Below, piece after piece: positions 7,084-13,915 of a DNA stretch of 14,200 nt. The stretch is taken from assembly GCA_030655095.1 (NCBI GenBank), contig JAURWF010000003.1:1-14200 (forward strand), written 5' to 3'. The notes under the pieces were generated by a model that saw only the letters and a program-made list of their open reading frames with translations, searched no databases and had not been told where the DNA came from. Positions within the stretch are counted from its first letter, which is position 1; each line of letters opens with the position of its first letter. The DNA is from a bacterium. Lineage in GTDB: Bacteria > Patescibacteriota > Patescibacteriia > Patescibacteriales > GWC2-42-12. The translations under genes and the position numbers were made by a program.

Positions 7084-7116
7084 GTTTAGGTTTAAAAACC
7101 TAAAACCTAAAACCTA
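7084..7116. repeat. AAACCTA heptad array with an inverted partner
   Basis: Three perfect tandem AAACCTA units (7096-7116) preceded by TTTAGGTTT (7085-7093), which can pair with AAACCTAAA at 7096-7104 across a two-base loop. The 7-bp period equals that of the GTATTTT arms in the atp operon although the unit differs. It lies in the likely 5' leader of the synthetase gene and has no run of T behind it, so it does not look like a terminator. Confidence 0.75.
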
Positions 7117-7132
7117 ACAGCTATTTTAAAGT

Positions 7133-9274
7133 ATGCAAAAAACTTTGTCTAAATTTTTTTCTCCAAATTCAATTGCTGTTATTGGCGCTTCTCATGAAAT
7201 AGGTAAAGTTGGTTATGAAATTGTTAATAATTTAATAAAAGGCGAGTATAAGGGGGAGATTTTTTTAATTAATCCAAAGGCTGGGGAAATTTTAGGAAAA
7301 AAAGTTTATAAAAATCTTTTAGAAATAAATAAAAAAATTGATTTAGCAATAATTGTTGTTTCTTCAAAAATTTGTCCGGAAGTTTTAGAAGAGGTTGGTC
7401 AAAAAGGAACAAAATATGCGATTATTGTTTCAGCAGGTTTTAAAGAAATAGGAGAGCAGGGGATTGAGTTGGAAAATGAAATTAAAAAAATTGCTAAAAA
7501 ATATCAAATTTCTTTTTTAGGACCAAATTGTTTAGGATTTCTTAATCCTAAACAAAATTTAAATGCTTCATTTGGACCAGAGCTTCCTCAAAAAGGAAAT
7601 ATTTTTTTTATTTCTCAATCTGGCGCGATTCTTTGCGGATTTTTAGATTTAGCTTCTCAAAATAATTTAGGTTTTAGTAAAATTGTCAGCTTGGGAAATA
7701 AAGCTGATCTTTCAGAAAATGATTTTTTAGAGATCGCTTTAAAAGATTCAGAAACAAAAGTAATTTTAATGTATTTAGAAAGTTTTGCTGACGGTAAAAA
7801 AACAATTGAAATTTTAAAAAATAATTCAAAAAAACCAGTAATTCTTTTAAAAGCTGGTTTAAGTGAAAAAGGGAAAAAAGCCGCTTCATTGCACACGGGT
7901 AGTTTGGCTGGATCAAATGAAGCTTTTGAAGCATTTATTAAAAAAACAAATATTATTAAAGCAGATTCTCTAAAAGATTTATTTAATTTAGCTAAGGGAT
8001 TTAGTTTTCAAAATTTATCCAAGAAAAATGGAGTCGCAATTTTGACTAATGCTGGAGGATTAGGAGTTTTAGGTACTGATGCTATTCAAGTCGAAAGTCA
8101 AAAGTCTATAAAGTCTGTAAAGTCAGAAGCTGAGAATGGTTCAGGGTTAGTAGACTTAAGCAAAGATACAAAAGATTTTTTAAGGAAAAATTTGCCATCA
8201 GCTTGTAGCGTGGAAAATCCAGTAGATATTATTGGTGATGCAAGAGCTGATAGATATAAGATCGCCTTAGAAGCTATTTTAGAAGATAAAAATGTTTCAG
8301 CTGTATTAGTTTTTTTAACTCCTCAAAAAATGACTGAGTCAGAAGAAACAGCTAAAATTATTGTTTCTTTTTTTAAAAAATATAAAAAACCAATTTTTAC
8401 TTGTTTTTTTGGGCAGAAAAATGTAGAAAAAGCAATTAAAATTTTAGAAAAAAATAAAATTCCAAATTTTGATTCGCCAGAAAAAGCAGTTGAAGTGATT
8501 CAAAAAATGCAAGAAAACAATAAAACAATAAAACAAGAGAGCAATAAAACAATAAAACAAATTAAAGAGATTTTGGATAATGCAGGAAATCAAAAAAATT
8601 TAGAACCAGAGAAAGTAGCTGAAATTTTAAAAATTTTAAAAATTTCTTGTCCAAAATTTAAAATTGCTTTTTCAAAAGAAGAAGCAATAAAAAAAGCTCA
8701 AGAGTTTTCTTACCCTTTGGCAATAAAAACTGCTTATTCGGAAATTTTGCATAAAACAGATATTGGAGGAGTAAAATTAAATTTGAAAAATGAACAAGAA
8801 GTGGGCGATGCTTATCAAGAAATTATTAAAAATGTTAAAAATGTTGGAAATCAAAATATGGCAATCGTAGGAACAGGGCACTGCCCTGTTCTGGTTGAAA
8901 AAATAATTATTCAAGAAATGATACAAGGTGGCGAAAATGTGATTATTGGAATGAAAAGGGATAAAGAATTTGGACCGTTAATTATGTTCGGTTTGGGCGG
9001 AATTTTTGTTGAAGTTTTGAAAGATGTTTCTTTCGGAATCGCGCCATTAAATAGAAGTCAGGCAGAAGAATTGATTTTTTTAACAAAAGGATATAAAATT
9101 CTTAAAGGAATTCGTGGAGAAAAAGAAAAAGATATTAATTCAATCATTGAAATTCTTTTAAAAATTTCTGAATTAAGTATAGCTTTTCCGCAAATTAAAG
9201 AAATAGACTTAAATCCAATTAAAGTTTTTGAAAAAGATTATTGCGTTCTTGATTTTAAATTTGTTTTGTTTTAA
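7133..9274 (+). CDS. ADP-forming acetyl/acyl-CoA synthetase, fused alpha-beta
   Basis: The enzyme converts acyl-CoA, ADP and phosphate to acid, CoA and ATP, a substrate-level ATP step of fermentation in the cytosol. Its 713 residues match the fused form. Domains in order: CoA-binding Rossmann domain (FFSPNSIAVIGAS, about 7-125), succinyl-CoA-ligase-like domains (about 145-465), and an ATP-grasp domain (about 485-713). The phosphorylated histidine is His254 in SLHTGSLAG. The second conserved histidine is His540 in ILHKTDIGGV. The ATP-grasp signature GMKRDKEFGPLIMFGLGGIFVEVLKDVSF follows. There is no GNAT domain, arguing against a Pat-type acetyltransferase. Three in-frame repeat insertions interrupt it: around residues 321-335, 462-477 and 580-587. 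It is preceded by its own likely promoter. Acetyl-CoA specificity is inferred; other acyl-CoAs are possible. Confidence 0.93.
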   Translation: MQKTLSKFFSPNSIAVIGASHEIGKVGYEIVNNLIKGEYKGEIFLINPKAGEILGKKVYKNLLEINKKIDLAIIVVSSKICPEVLEEVGQKGTKYAIIVSAGFKEIGEQGIELENEIKKIAKKYQISFLGPNCLGFLNPKQNLNASFGPELPQKGNIFFISQSGAILCGFLDLASQNNLGFSKIVSLGNKADLSENDFLEIALKDSETKVILMYLESFADGKKTIEILKNNSKKPVILLKAGLSEKGKKAASLHTGSLAGSNEAFEAFIKKTNIIKADSLKDLFNLAKGFSFQNLSKKNGVAILTNAGGLGVLGTDAIQVESQKSIKSVKSEAENGSGLVDLSKDTKDFLRKNLPSACSVENPVDIIGDARADRYKIALEAILEDKNVSAVLVFLTPQKMTESEETAKIIVSFFKKYKKPIFTCFFGQKNVEKAIKILEKNKIPNFDSPEKAVEVIQKMQENNKTIKQESNKTIKQIKEILDNAGNQKNLEPEKVAEILKILKISCPKFKIAFSKEEAIKKAQEFSYPLAIKTAYSEILHKTDIGGVKLNLKNEQEVGDAYQEIIKNVKNVGNQNMAIVGTGHCPVLVEKIIIQEMIQGGENVIIGMKRDKEFGPLIMFGLGGIFVEVLKDVSFGIAPLNRSQAEELIFLTKGYKILKGIRGEKEKDINSIIEILLKISELSIAFPQIKEIDLNPIKVFEKDYCVLDFKFVLF
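8094..8124 (+). repeat. AAAGTC microrepeat inside the synthetase gene
   Basis: Four AAAGTC copies start at 8094, 8101, 8110 and 8119, the last three at 9-base spacing. They encode part of a lysine/serine-rich segment (SQKSIKSVKSEAENGSG) that separates the family's GGLGVLGTDA and DLSKDT blocks, where homologues are usually shorter. The 9-base period keeps the frame. Confidence 0.7.
8518..8560 (+). repeat. Direct repeat in the interdomain linker of the synthetase gene
   Basis: Two exact 19-base copies at 8518-8536 and 8542-8560, themselves made of CAATAAAA units, encode NKTIKQ twice. They fall in the linker between the alpha-like and ATP-grasp halves, the natural join of the two subunits. Confidence 0.8.
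8871..8891. repeat. In-frame palindromic repeat within the ATP-grasp domain
   Basis: A perfect inverted repeat with 10-base arms (GAACAGGGCA and its complement) around one central C. It is far richer in G+C than its surroundings. It encodes GTGHCPV in a segment (NVGNQNMAIVGTGHCPVLVEK) that looks inserted relative to the family. It resembles small palindromic elements that spread inside reading frames, such as those described in Rickettsia. Confidence 0.8.
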
Positions 9275-9288
9275 TTATGTGATACAAT
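9261..9288 (+). promoter_or_regulatory. Putative extended -10 promoter for the mntA-hepT pair
   Basis: TGATACAAT (9280-9288) is an extended -10 element, TG-N-TACAAT. A weak TTGTTT (9261-9266) lies 16 bases upstream as a possible -35 and overlaps the end of the synthetase gene. Transcription would start about 30 bases before the mntA start codon. Confidence 0.5.
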
Positions 9289-9324
9289 AAATTTGTGACA
9301 TGATGTAAGTAATAAATTTTAGTT

Positions 9325-9765
9325 ATGATTAAAATTAAATTTTCTAAAAAACATATTGAACAATTTAAAGAATTAGGTATTCAGACTATTTATCTTTTTG
9401 GTTCTCAAGTTCAAGGGCATATTCACGCTTTGAGTGATTTTGATATTGGAGTAGTGTTTAATAAACCAGAAAAATATAAAAATAATACAATGAAGCCATA
9501 TCTTAAATTATATGATATTTTTACTGATGTATTACCGAAAGATTATTTAAGGCAACGTTGTAAAATAAGAGAACATGAATTGGATATTGTTTTTTTACAG
9601 TTTGTGCCGATTAGTCTACAGTTTGAGGTGATAAAAAATGGAAAAGTTCTTTACGAAAAATTAGAAGAGAGCAGGCTTAATTATAATGAAGAAATAATAA
9701 AAAAAAATGCTGATCTTCAATATTTCTATAATTTGCGTTATAAGGCAATTTTAGAAAGAATTTAA
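9325..9765 (+). CDS. mntA: MntA-like minimal nucleotidyltransferase antitoxin
   Basis: A 146-residue protein with a single pol-beta-type nucleotidyltransferase fold. The GSX10DXD motif is complete: Gly26-Ser27 and Asp38-Phe-Asp40 in FGSQVQGHIHALSDFDIGVVF, with the third metal-binding aspartate at Asp87 (HELDIVF). In characterised MntA-HepT systems this enzyme adds AMP units to a tyrosine of the HEPN toxin and so silences it. The partner starts four bases after its stop, the standard cassette arrangement. It is likely transcribed from the extended -10 element just upstream. No Shine-Dalgarno is visible. The C-terminal tail (about 110-146) is charged and helical and could mediate partner binding. 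An intact active site argues for a working antitoxin. Confidence 0.9.
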   Translation: MIKIKFSKKHIEQFKELGIQTIYLFGSQVQGHIHALSDFDIGVVFNKPEKYKNNTMKPYLKLYDIFTDVLPKDYLRQRCKIREHELDIVFLQFVPISLQFEVIKNGKVLYEKLEESRLNYNEEIIKKNADLQYFYNLRYKAILERI

Positions 9766-9769
9766 TTTT

Positions 9770-10201
9770 ATGAAAAATTTAGAATTAAATAAAAAAGTGA
9801 TTTTAGAGAGGATTGACGTTATCCAAAAATCTTTAAAAAAGATGGATAAAATAAAGGATTTAAAGTCTAGAGAATTTTTATTAGCAGAAAATTTTGCTAT
9901 TGTTGAGCATTATTTAAGATATGCTTTAGAAGCGACTTTTGATATTTGTGCTCATATTTTATCTAGAATCCCTGGCGCAAAAGTTGACGAATATAAACAA
10001 ATGGCAGTTGAAATGGGAAAACAGGATATTGTACCAATTGATTTTGCTGAAAATCAGCTTTATAAAATGGCTGGTTTTAGAAATCGTTTAACTCATTTTT
10101 ATTTTGAAGTTACCCCCGAAGAAATATATAGGATTATTAATGAAGACTTAGATGATTTTGAGATTTTTTTGAAATCTATTAAAAAGTTGCTAGAAAAATA
10201 A
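9770..10201 (+). CDS. hepT: HepT-like HEPN-domain RNase toxin
   Basis: A 143-residue all-helical HEPN protein of the HepT/DUF86 type. The RX4HXY motif is complete: Arg104, His109 and Tyr111 in FRNRLTHFY. Arg and His form the RNase site in the HEPN dimer, and the Tyr is the residue AMPylated by MntA in characterised pairs. Other family features are AENFAIVEHYLRYALEATFDICAHIL (about 39-64) and the DIVPIDFAENQLYKMAGFRN segment before the motif. It would cleave RNA in the cytosol when unmodified. It follows mntA by four bases and should be cotranslated with it. The pair may stabilise the locus or act in phage defence; neither can be told from sequence. Confidence 0.9.
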   Translation: MKNLELNKKVILERIDVIQKSLKKMDKIKDLKSREFLLAENFAIVEHYLRYALEATFDICAHILSRIPGAKVDEYKQMAVEMGKQDIVPIDFAENQLYKMAGFRNRLTHFYFEVTPEEIYRIINEDLDDFEIFLKSIKKLLEK

Positions 10202-10204
10202 AAT

Positions 10205-10225
10205 AAAAAATTATTTTTTCTTTTT
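10205..10225 (+). terminator. Weak possible terminator after hepT
   Basis: A run of A (10205-10210) can pair with a run of T after a TTA loop, followed by C and five more T. It contains no G-C pair, so it would be weak. The U-rich end right after the toxin gene is the only support. Confidence 0.25.
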
Positions 10226-10236
10226 AAAAATTTTAT

Positions 10237-11523
10237 ATGTTTAAAAAAAGTATAAAAAGTTTGTTAATAGTTTGTCTGTTAATTTTAATAGTGGTTTTTG
10301 TTGCTATATTATTTAGAAACAAGGCAAATGTTACTCAGGCAGAAAATGTTGATGAGACACTTACTGGCTGGGCTTGGTCTGGAAATATCGGTTGGATTAG
10401 TTTTAGTAGTACGACACCTTTTAATTATGGAGTGAAAATTGATAATACAACTGGTAATTTTTCAGGTTATGCTTGGAACGAAATGTATGGTTGGATATAT
10501 TTTGGTCCAGACGCAACTTTATTAGTAGGTCCAGACAAAACTTTATTAGCAAATAGTTCTATTAATAGCGGTAGCGCTCCGAGTGATCCAAAAATTTGGG
10601 CAAAAGCAGATTTAGTAACAGGCGTAGTTACAGGTTGGGCAAAAATTTTATCAGCAAAAGATGGTGGCTGGATTAAAATGAGTGATGATAGTGTGGTCTC
10701 TTGGAAAGATAAGGGAGTAAAAGTTGATTTGAGTACAGGAGATTTGAGTGGTTGGGCGTGGAATGGTGATGCTACTAATGTTGGCTGGATAAGTTTTAAT
10801 TCTATTAATGAGCCGACTTCTCCAACTGCCTATAAAGTTAATTATCCAATTTCTTCTTCATTTATTAATGCTCCTACTAATATTAAAGTTGCTAATTTAC
10901 CAGGTGCATGTTGTGGAGCAATAGTAGAATGGAAAGATAATTCTGATAATGAAACAGGCTTTGAAGTAGAAATGTCAACTGATAAAAATAATTGGATACC
11001 TTTTTGTGAGAAAAAGTTGCCAAAAAATGAAACAACAATAACAAAAGAAGTAGTGAGCTGTCGCGGAGATAAACTTTCTCCGGGAGTTAATTATTATTTT
11101 AGAGTGAAAGCAGTTATTGAGGAAAATAAAAAAATTATTAAAGAATCAGTTTGGTTATTAGGCGATGTTAATAAACCATACAAGCCAGGTTATTGCGCCC
11201 CAGTAGCTAGTATTAGCTTGCCTACTGATTGTAATGGGGTAACTATTAATTGGAAACAGACAGGTGTTGGTGTTGTTAGTTATGATATTTTGCGAAGTGA
11301 AACAGGGCAAGCAGAGTCTTTTTTGTCAGTTATATCAAAACCAATCGAGTATATTAATGGTCAAGATGATTATACTTATTTTGATGATAAAAATATAAAT
11401 AAAGGAAAAACATATTATTATAAAGTTATTGCGCAGACAGATAATTTAGAATCTAATGTAGTCCCTATTCTTCCTTGCGCTAGTCTTAAAAATATGAAAT
11501 GGAAGGAAGTTAAACCAAGATAA
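10237..11523 (+). CDS. Exported GWAW-repeat / fibronectin type III surface protein
   Basis: A 428-residue protein with an N-terminal hydrophobic segment (about 8-26), possibly cleaved after TQA (residue 35). The first half has tryptophan/glycine repeats of the form GWAW...GWISF: residues 44-56, about 76-89, a weaker copy near 132-146, and 172-187. Each is followed or preceded by GVKVD..TG strands, as in repeat proteins common in CPR genomes. The second half has two fibronectin-III-like domains, about 211-300 (EWKDNSDNETGFEVEMSTD, NYYFRVKAV) and about 318-410 (VTINWKQTG, KTYYYKVIAQTDN). Cysteines in these domains could form disulfides outside the cell. It has no C-terminal anchor or sortase motif. 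The likely role is a structural or adhesive surface component; function is not demonstrated. It is the first gene of the surface cluster. Confidence 0.75.
   Translation: MFKKSIKSLLIVCLLILIVVFVAILFRNKANVTQAENVDETLTGWAWSGNIGWISFSSTTPFNYGVKIDNTTGNFSGYAWNEMYGWIYFGPDATLLVGPDKTLLANSSINSGSAPSDPKIWAKADLVTGVVTGWAKILSAKDGGWIKMSDDSVVSWKDKGVKVDLSTGDLSGWAWNGDATNVGWISFNSINEPTSPTAYKVNYPISSSFINAPTNIKVANLPGACCGAIVEWKDNSDNETGFEVEMSTDKNNWIPFCEKKLPKNETTITKEVVSCRGDKLSPGVNYYFRVKAVIEENKKIIKESVWLLGDVNKPYKPGYCAPVASISLPTDCNGVTINWKQTGVGVVSYDILRSETGQAESFLSVISKPIEYINGQDDYTYFDDKNINKGKTYYYKVIAQTDNLESNVVPILPCASLKNMKWKEVKPR
10504..10551 (+). repeat. 24-bp tandem duplication in the GWAW-repeat gene
   Basis: Two adjacent 24-base units (10504-10527, 10528-10551; 21 of 24 identical) encode GPDATLLV and GPDKTLLA. 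The in-frame duplication lies directly after the second GW repeat and extends a loop. Confidence 0.85.
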
Positions 11524-11546
11524 ATATTTTTTAATGCGTTTATTTT

Positions 11547-12242
11547 ATGAAATATTTTAAAAGAATCATTTTATCTAGTTGTTTATCGTTATGTTTGTTT
11601 ATTTTATTTAATTCTAATTTAGTTAGCGCTGTTGAATATGGCGGGTTGAATATAGCGCCTAATAAAAGCGAGGTTGATGAGAACAACACGCTTACAAAGT
11701 CCTGGTTTTTTTATATATTAAAGCCAGAGGAAGTAAAAAATGGAAAAGTAGATATTATTAATAATTCAGATAAGTCAACGGATGTAAATATTTATGTAGC
11801 TGATGCTTTTGTTACAGAAGATGGTGTTTTTGCTCCTGAATCAGAAGACAAAGAAAAAGTTAATATTGGGAATTGGACTACATTGGCTGAGTCAGAAGTT
11901 TCTTTAATGCCTAAAGAAACAAAAACTGTTGATTTTACTATAAAAATTCCTAACAATACTAAAGCTGGAGAATACGCTGGAACGATTATTATTCAAAATA
12001 AAAAAACTTCAAAAACAGATGGATCAACTGATACGCAAATAATTACTAAAATTGGAGCACGAATGTATGTTACTGTTCAAGAAAATGTAGTAAAAGAATT
12101 AAATTCTATTAGCTCTACTAAAAAGACAACAAAAGGAAATTCTTTAGGAATTATTAGCGTTGGAGTGGCATTAATTTTTTTAATTGGGGTTTTAATAGCT
12201 ATTTTAATAATTAAAAAAAAAGCAGAGAAGATTATTAAATAA
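11547..12242 (+). CDS. DUF916-like exported protein with C-terminal membrane anchor
   Basis: A 231-residue protein with a clear signal peptide (1-28, cleavage after VSA), an extracellular domain (about 29-195) and one C-terminal transmembrane helix (about 200-222) followed by a basic stop-transfer tail (KKKAEKIIK). The extracellular part resembles the DUF916/WxL-interacting immunoglobulin-like fold: GGLNIAPNKSEVDENNTL, SWFFYILKPEE, VDIINNSDKSTDVNIYVADAF, IGNWTTL, FTIKIPNNTKAGEYAGTIIIQN. In Gram-positive bacteria that family binds peptidoglycan or WxL surface proteins, so a role in holding surface proteins to the envelope is a fair inference. It lies 23 bases after the GWAW-repeat gene and is probably cotranscribed. 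The assignment rests on pattern only. Confidence 0.72.
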   Translation: MKYFKRIILSSCLSLCLFILFNSNLVSAVEYGGLNIAPNKSEVDENNTLTKSWFFYILKPEEVKNGKVDIINNSDKSTDVNIYVADAFVTEDGVFAPESEDKEKVNIGNWTTLAESEVSLMPKETKTVDFTIKIPNNTKAGEYAGTIIIQNKKTSKTDGSTDTQIITKIGARMYVTVQENVVKELNSISSTKKTTKGNSLGIISVGVALIFLIGVLIAILIIKKKAEKIIK

Positions 12243-12250
12243 AGGCAACT

Positions 12251-12286
12251 TGTCATTGCGAGTCTGTAATCAGGCGAAGCAATCTC
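12251..12286. repeat. Dispersed repeat of the TCATTGCGAG...GCAATCTC type
   Basis: The sequence reads TGTCATTGCGAG, a 9-base middle, then CAGGCGAAGCAATCTC. ATTGC and GCAAT form the outer arms and CTG/CAG an inner stem. This type of short G+C-richer repeat recurs between genes in many unrelated bacterial genomes; read on the minus strand it gives the familiar NEIASPDYRLAMT peptide. It lies between the DUF916-like gene and the promoter of the next gene. Confidence 0.8.
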
Positions 12287-12303
12287 ATTTAGTAGTAAAG
12301 TTG

Positions 12304-12312
12304 TGGTATAAT
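12304..12312 (+). promoter_or_regulatory. Extended -10 promoter TGGTATAAT
   Basis: A consensus extended -10 element (TG, one base, TATAAT at 12307-12312) lies 52 bases before the start codon of the next surface gene. No good -35 is seen at the right distance, as expected for extended -10 promoters. It should drive both tandem surface paralogues, since only 18 bases separate them. Confidence 0.65.
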
Positions 12313-12364
12313 AAATTTTAATAGACAATATAGATAATTTTTAGTTTTAAACTTATTTAATTTT

Positions 12365-13897
12365 ATGAAAACAAAAACCAAGCTAACTAAACAAAAACTA
12401 ACAAAACAATTTATTTATTTTTGTTTAGTAGTGATTATTACATTAGGTATTTCTATTTCTGCCCAGTCTCTTTTAGCAGAGTGGATTAGTCCAACGGCTA
12501 CTCCGCCACAAAGTAATTTGTCTGAGCCTATTAATGTAAGTGGGGTTGCTCAGTTTAAATTGGGTAATTTAGGTGTGGGTGCTAATTTTATTCCTAATGA
12601 AAAATTTGAAGTGCGTGATGATACTGCTAGCACATCAAGAATAAGAATAACTGATCTTAATCAAAATTCAGAATTACAATTGCAATTTGGTAATAATACC
12701 GACAATGATCATTGGGCGATTTATAACAATAGAGATAATAATAGTTTAAATATTTGGGGAAATAAAGAAAACAGATTAACAATTTTACAAAATGGTTACA
12801 TTGGGATTGGGACAACAAGTCCTAGCTCCATATTAGATGTAGCTGGTGTTTTTACTATTCGTGGCACAACAAATCCCCCTAAATCTTCAACGGGACAAGG
12901 TAGAATATATTTTGATTCTGTCAAAAACACTTTTATGATCTCTGAAAACAATAAAGATTATACTTCACTTACTAGTATTGGTTCAGGACAGTGGACAAAA
13001 ACTGATTTAGATCTTTCTTATAATAATGGCAATATAGGAGTAGGAACAACAACTCCAAATAGTTTATTACATCTTTATGAAACAACTGGCAATGCCGAGC
13101 TTGATATTCAAAGTGTAGTAGGAGCAAATAAACATTGGGGTATTTATCAAGATCAAAAAACAGAAGATTTAAGATTTTGGAATAATACTTTAACTAATAT
13201 TGACCAAAAAAATATTTTAACAATTACAAATGAAGGAAATGTTGGAATTGGAACAACTTCGCCAAATAAGAAGTTTGAGGTAGTTGGAAATATTTTGGCA
13301 AAAAATTATTACAGCTTACCTTCATCTCCGTGTCCAATTTGGAAAGATTGCGATGGAGATACATTTACTTTTGGAAGGGGAGATTGTGATGAAAGTTGTA
13401 AAGAATGTTACGTAGGTCATGTGGTTGGCAACGGTTCTGATGGTAAAGATCGTAATTGTGATGGCATAATAGATGCGGTAGTAGTTCCTACTCCAACGCC
13501 TACTCCAACACCAACACCTACTCCAACACCTACTCCAACGCCTACTCCAACACCTACACCTACTCCAACACCAACACCTACTCCAACGCCTACTCCAACA
13601 CCTACTCCAACACCAACACCTACTCCAACACCAACTCCAACTCCAAAGATTACATCTTTTTATGCAAATCCAAGTACAGTTACACTTATCAATTTTTTAG
13701 GAACCTCAACTCTTTATTGGTCAAGTAAGGACACAGGTTGTTGCGGTACTATCTCAGGTATGTGCGATAAAGGCTCTAGCGGAAGCATATTCCTTGATTT
13801 TGCTGGTGCTTCAAAACAGACATATAGCTATACTCTTACATGTCAAGGAGCAAGTGGTCAACCAGTAACGGCAACAACTCAAGTCATTGTAAAATAA
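12365..13897 (+). CDS. Exported surface protein with GIGTTSP repeats, metal-binding motif and Pro-Thr stalk
   Basis: A 510-residue protein. A signal peptide (FIYFCLVVIITLGISISAQSLLA) is followed by WISPTATPPQSNLSEPINVSG, an N-terminal pattern seen in CPR exported proteins. The body has tail-fibre-like repeats with GIGTTSP cores: 147-153, about 224-231 (IGVGTTTP) and about 293-300. Residues 328-369 (DCDGDTF...GDCDESC...DRNCDGIID) resemble MopE-type acidic metal-binding motifs with cysteines. Residues 375-427 are 27 Pro alternating with 26 Thr, an extended stalk. The end (about 429-510) is a beta-rich immunoglobulin/PKD-like domain with cysteines (DTGCCGTISGMCD, YSYTLTCQG). No sortase motif or C-terminal helix is seen. 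A role in adhesion or host contact is inferred. The next gene is a tandem paralogue. Confidence 0.78.
   Translation: MKTKTKLTKQKLTKQFIYFCLVVIITLGISISAQSLLAEWISPTATPPQSNLSEPINVSGVAQFKLGNLGVGANFIPNEKFEVRDDTASTSRIRITDLNQNSELQLQFGNNTDNDHWAIYNNRDNNSLNIWGNKENRLTILQNGYIGIGTTSPSSILDVAGVFTIRGTTNPPKSSTGQGRIYFDSVKNTFMISENNKDYTSLTSIGSGQWTKTDLDLSYNNGNIGVGTTTPNSLLHLYETTGNAELDIQSVVGANKHWGIYQDQKTEDLRFWNNTLTNIDQKNILTITNEGNVGIGTTSPNKKFEVVGNILAKNYYSLPSSPCPIWKDCDGDTFTFGRGDCDESCKECYVGHVVGNGSDGKDRNCDGIIDAVVVPTPTPTPTPTPTPTPTPTPTPTPTPTPTPTPTPTPTPTPTPTPTPTPTPTPTPKITSFYANPSTVTLINFLGTSTLYWSSKDTGCCGTISGMCDKGSSGSIFLDFAGASKQTYSYTLTCQGASGQPVTATTQVIVK
12549..12670 (+). repeat. 122-bp block identical to the downstream paralogue
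   Basis: This block is identical base for base to 14079-14200, silent positions included, up to the window end. The preceding 145 or so bases of the two genes agree at only about 80%. Confidence 0.95.
13487..13645 (+). repeat. Pro-Thr codon array
   Basis: Fifty-three codons encode strictly alternating Pro and Thr. Codons vary (CCT/CCA and ACT/ACA/ACG) in blocks that repeat at 12 and 18 bases, showing growth by unequal recombination or slippage of multi-codon units. The array length should vary between strains and be hard to assemble. Confidence 0.95.
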
Positions 13898-13915
13898 TTT
13901 TATTTTTTATTTAGT

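Noticed and set aside
7657..7934. Two overlapping minus-strand frames opposite the acyl-CoA synthetase
   Set aside because: They overlap each other and a well-supported gene; composition mirrors the coding strand.
12077..12328. Minus-strand frame running through the intergenic gap into the DUF916-like gene
   Set aside because: Its NEIASPDYRLAMT segment is simply the translation of the dispersed repeat, and the rest is antisense to a supported gene.
13487..13645. Pro-Thr array as an assembly artefact
   Set aside because: Codons vary irregularly and the frame continues into a sensible cysteine-containing domain, so the array is real, although its exact length may be uncertain.
31..13897. Alternative genetic code, because no gene ends in TGA
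   Set aside because: Thirteen stops (12 TAA, 1 TAG) without TGA is expected at this base composition. No conserved protein block is interrupted by, or requires, an in-frame TGA read as Gly or Trp.
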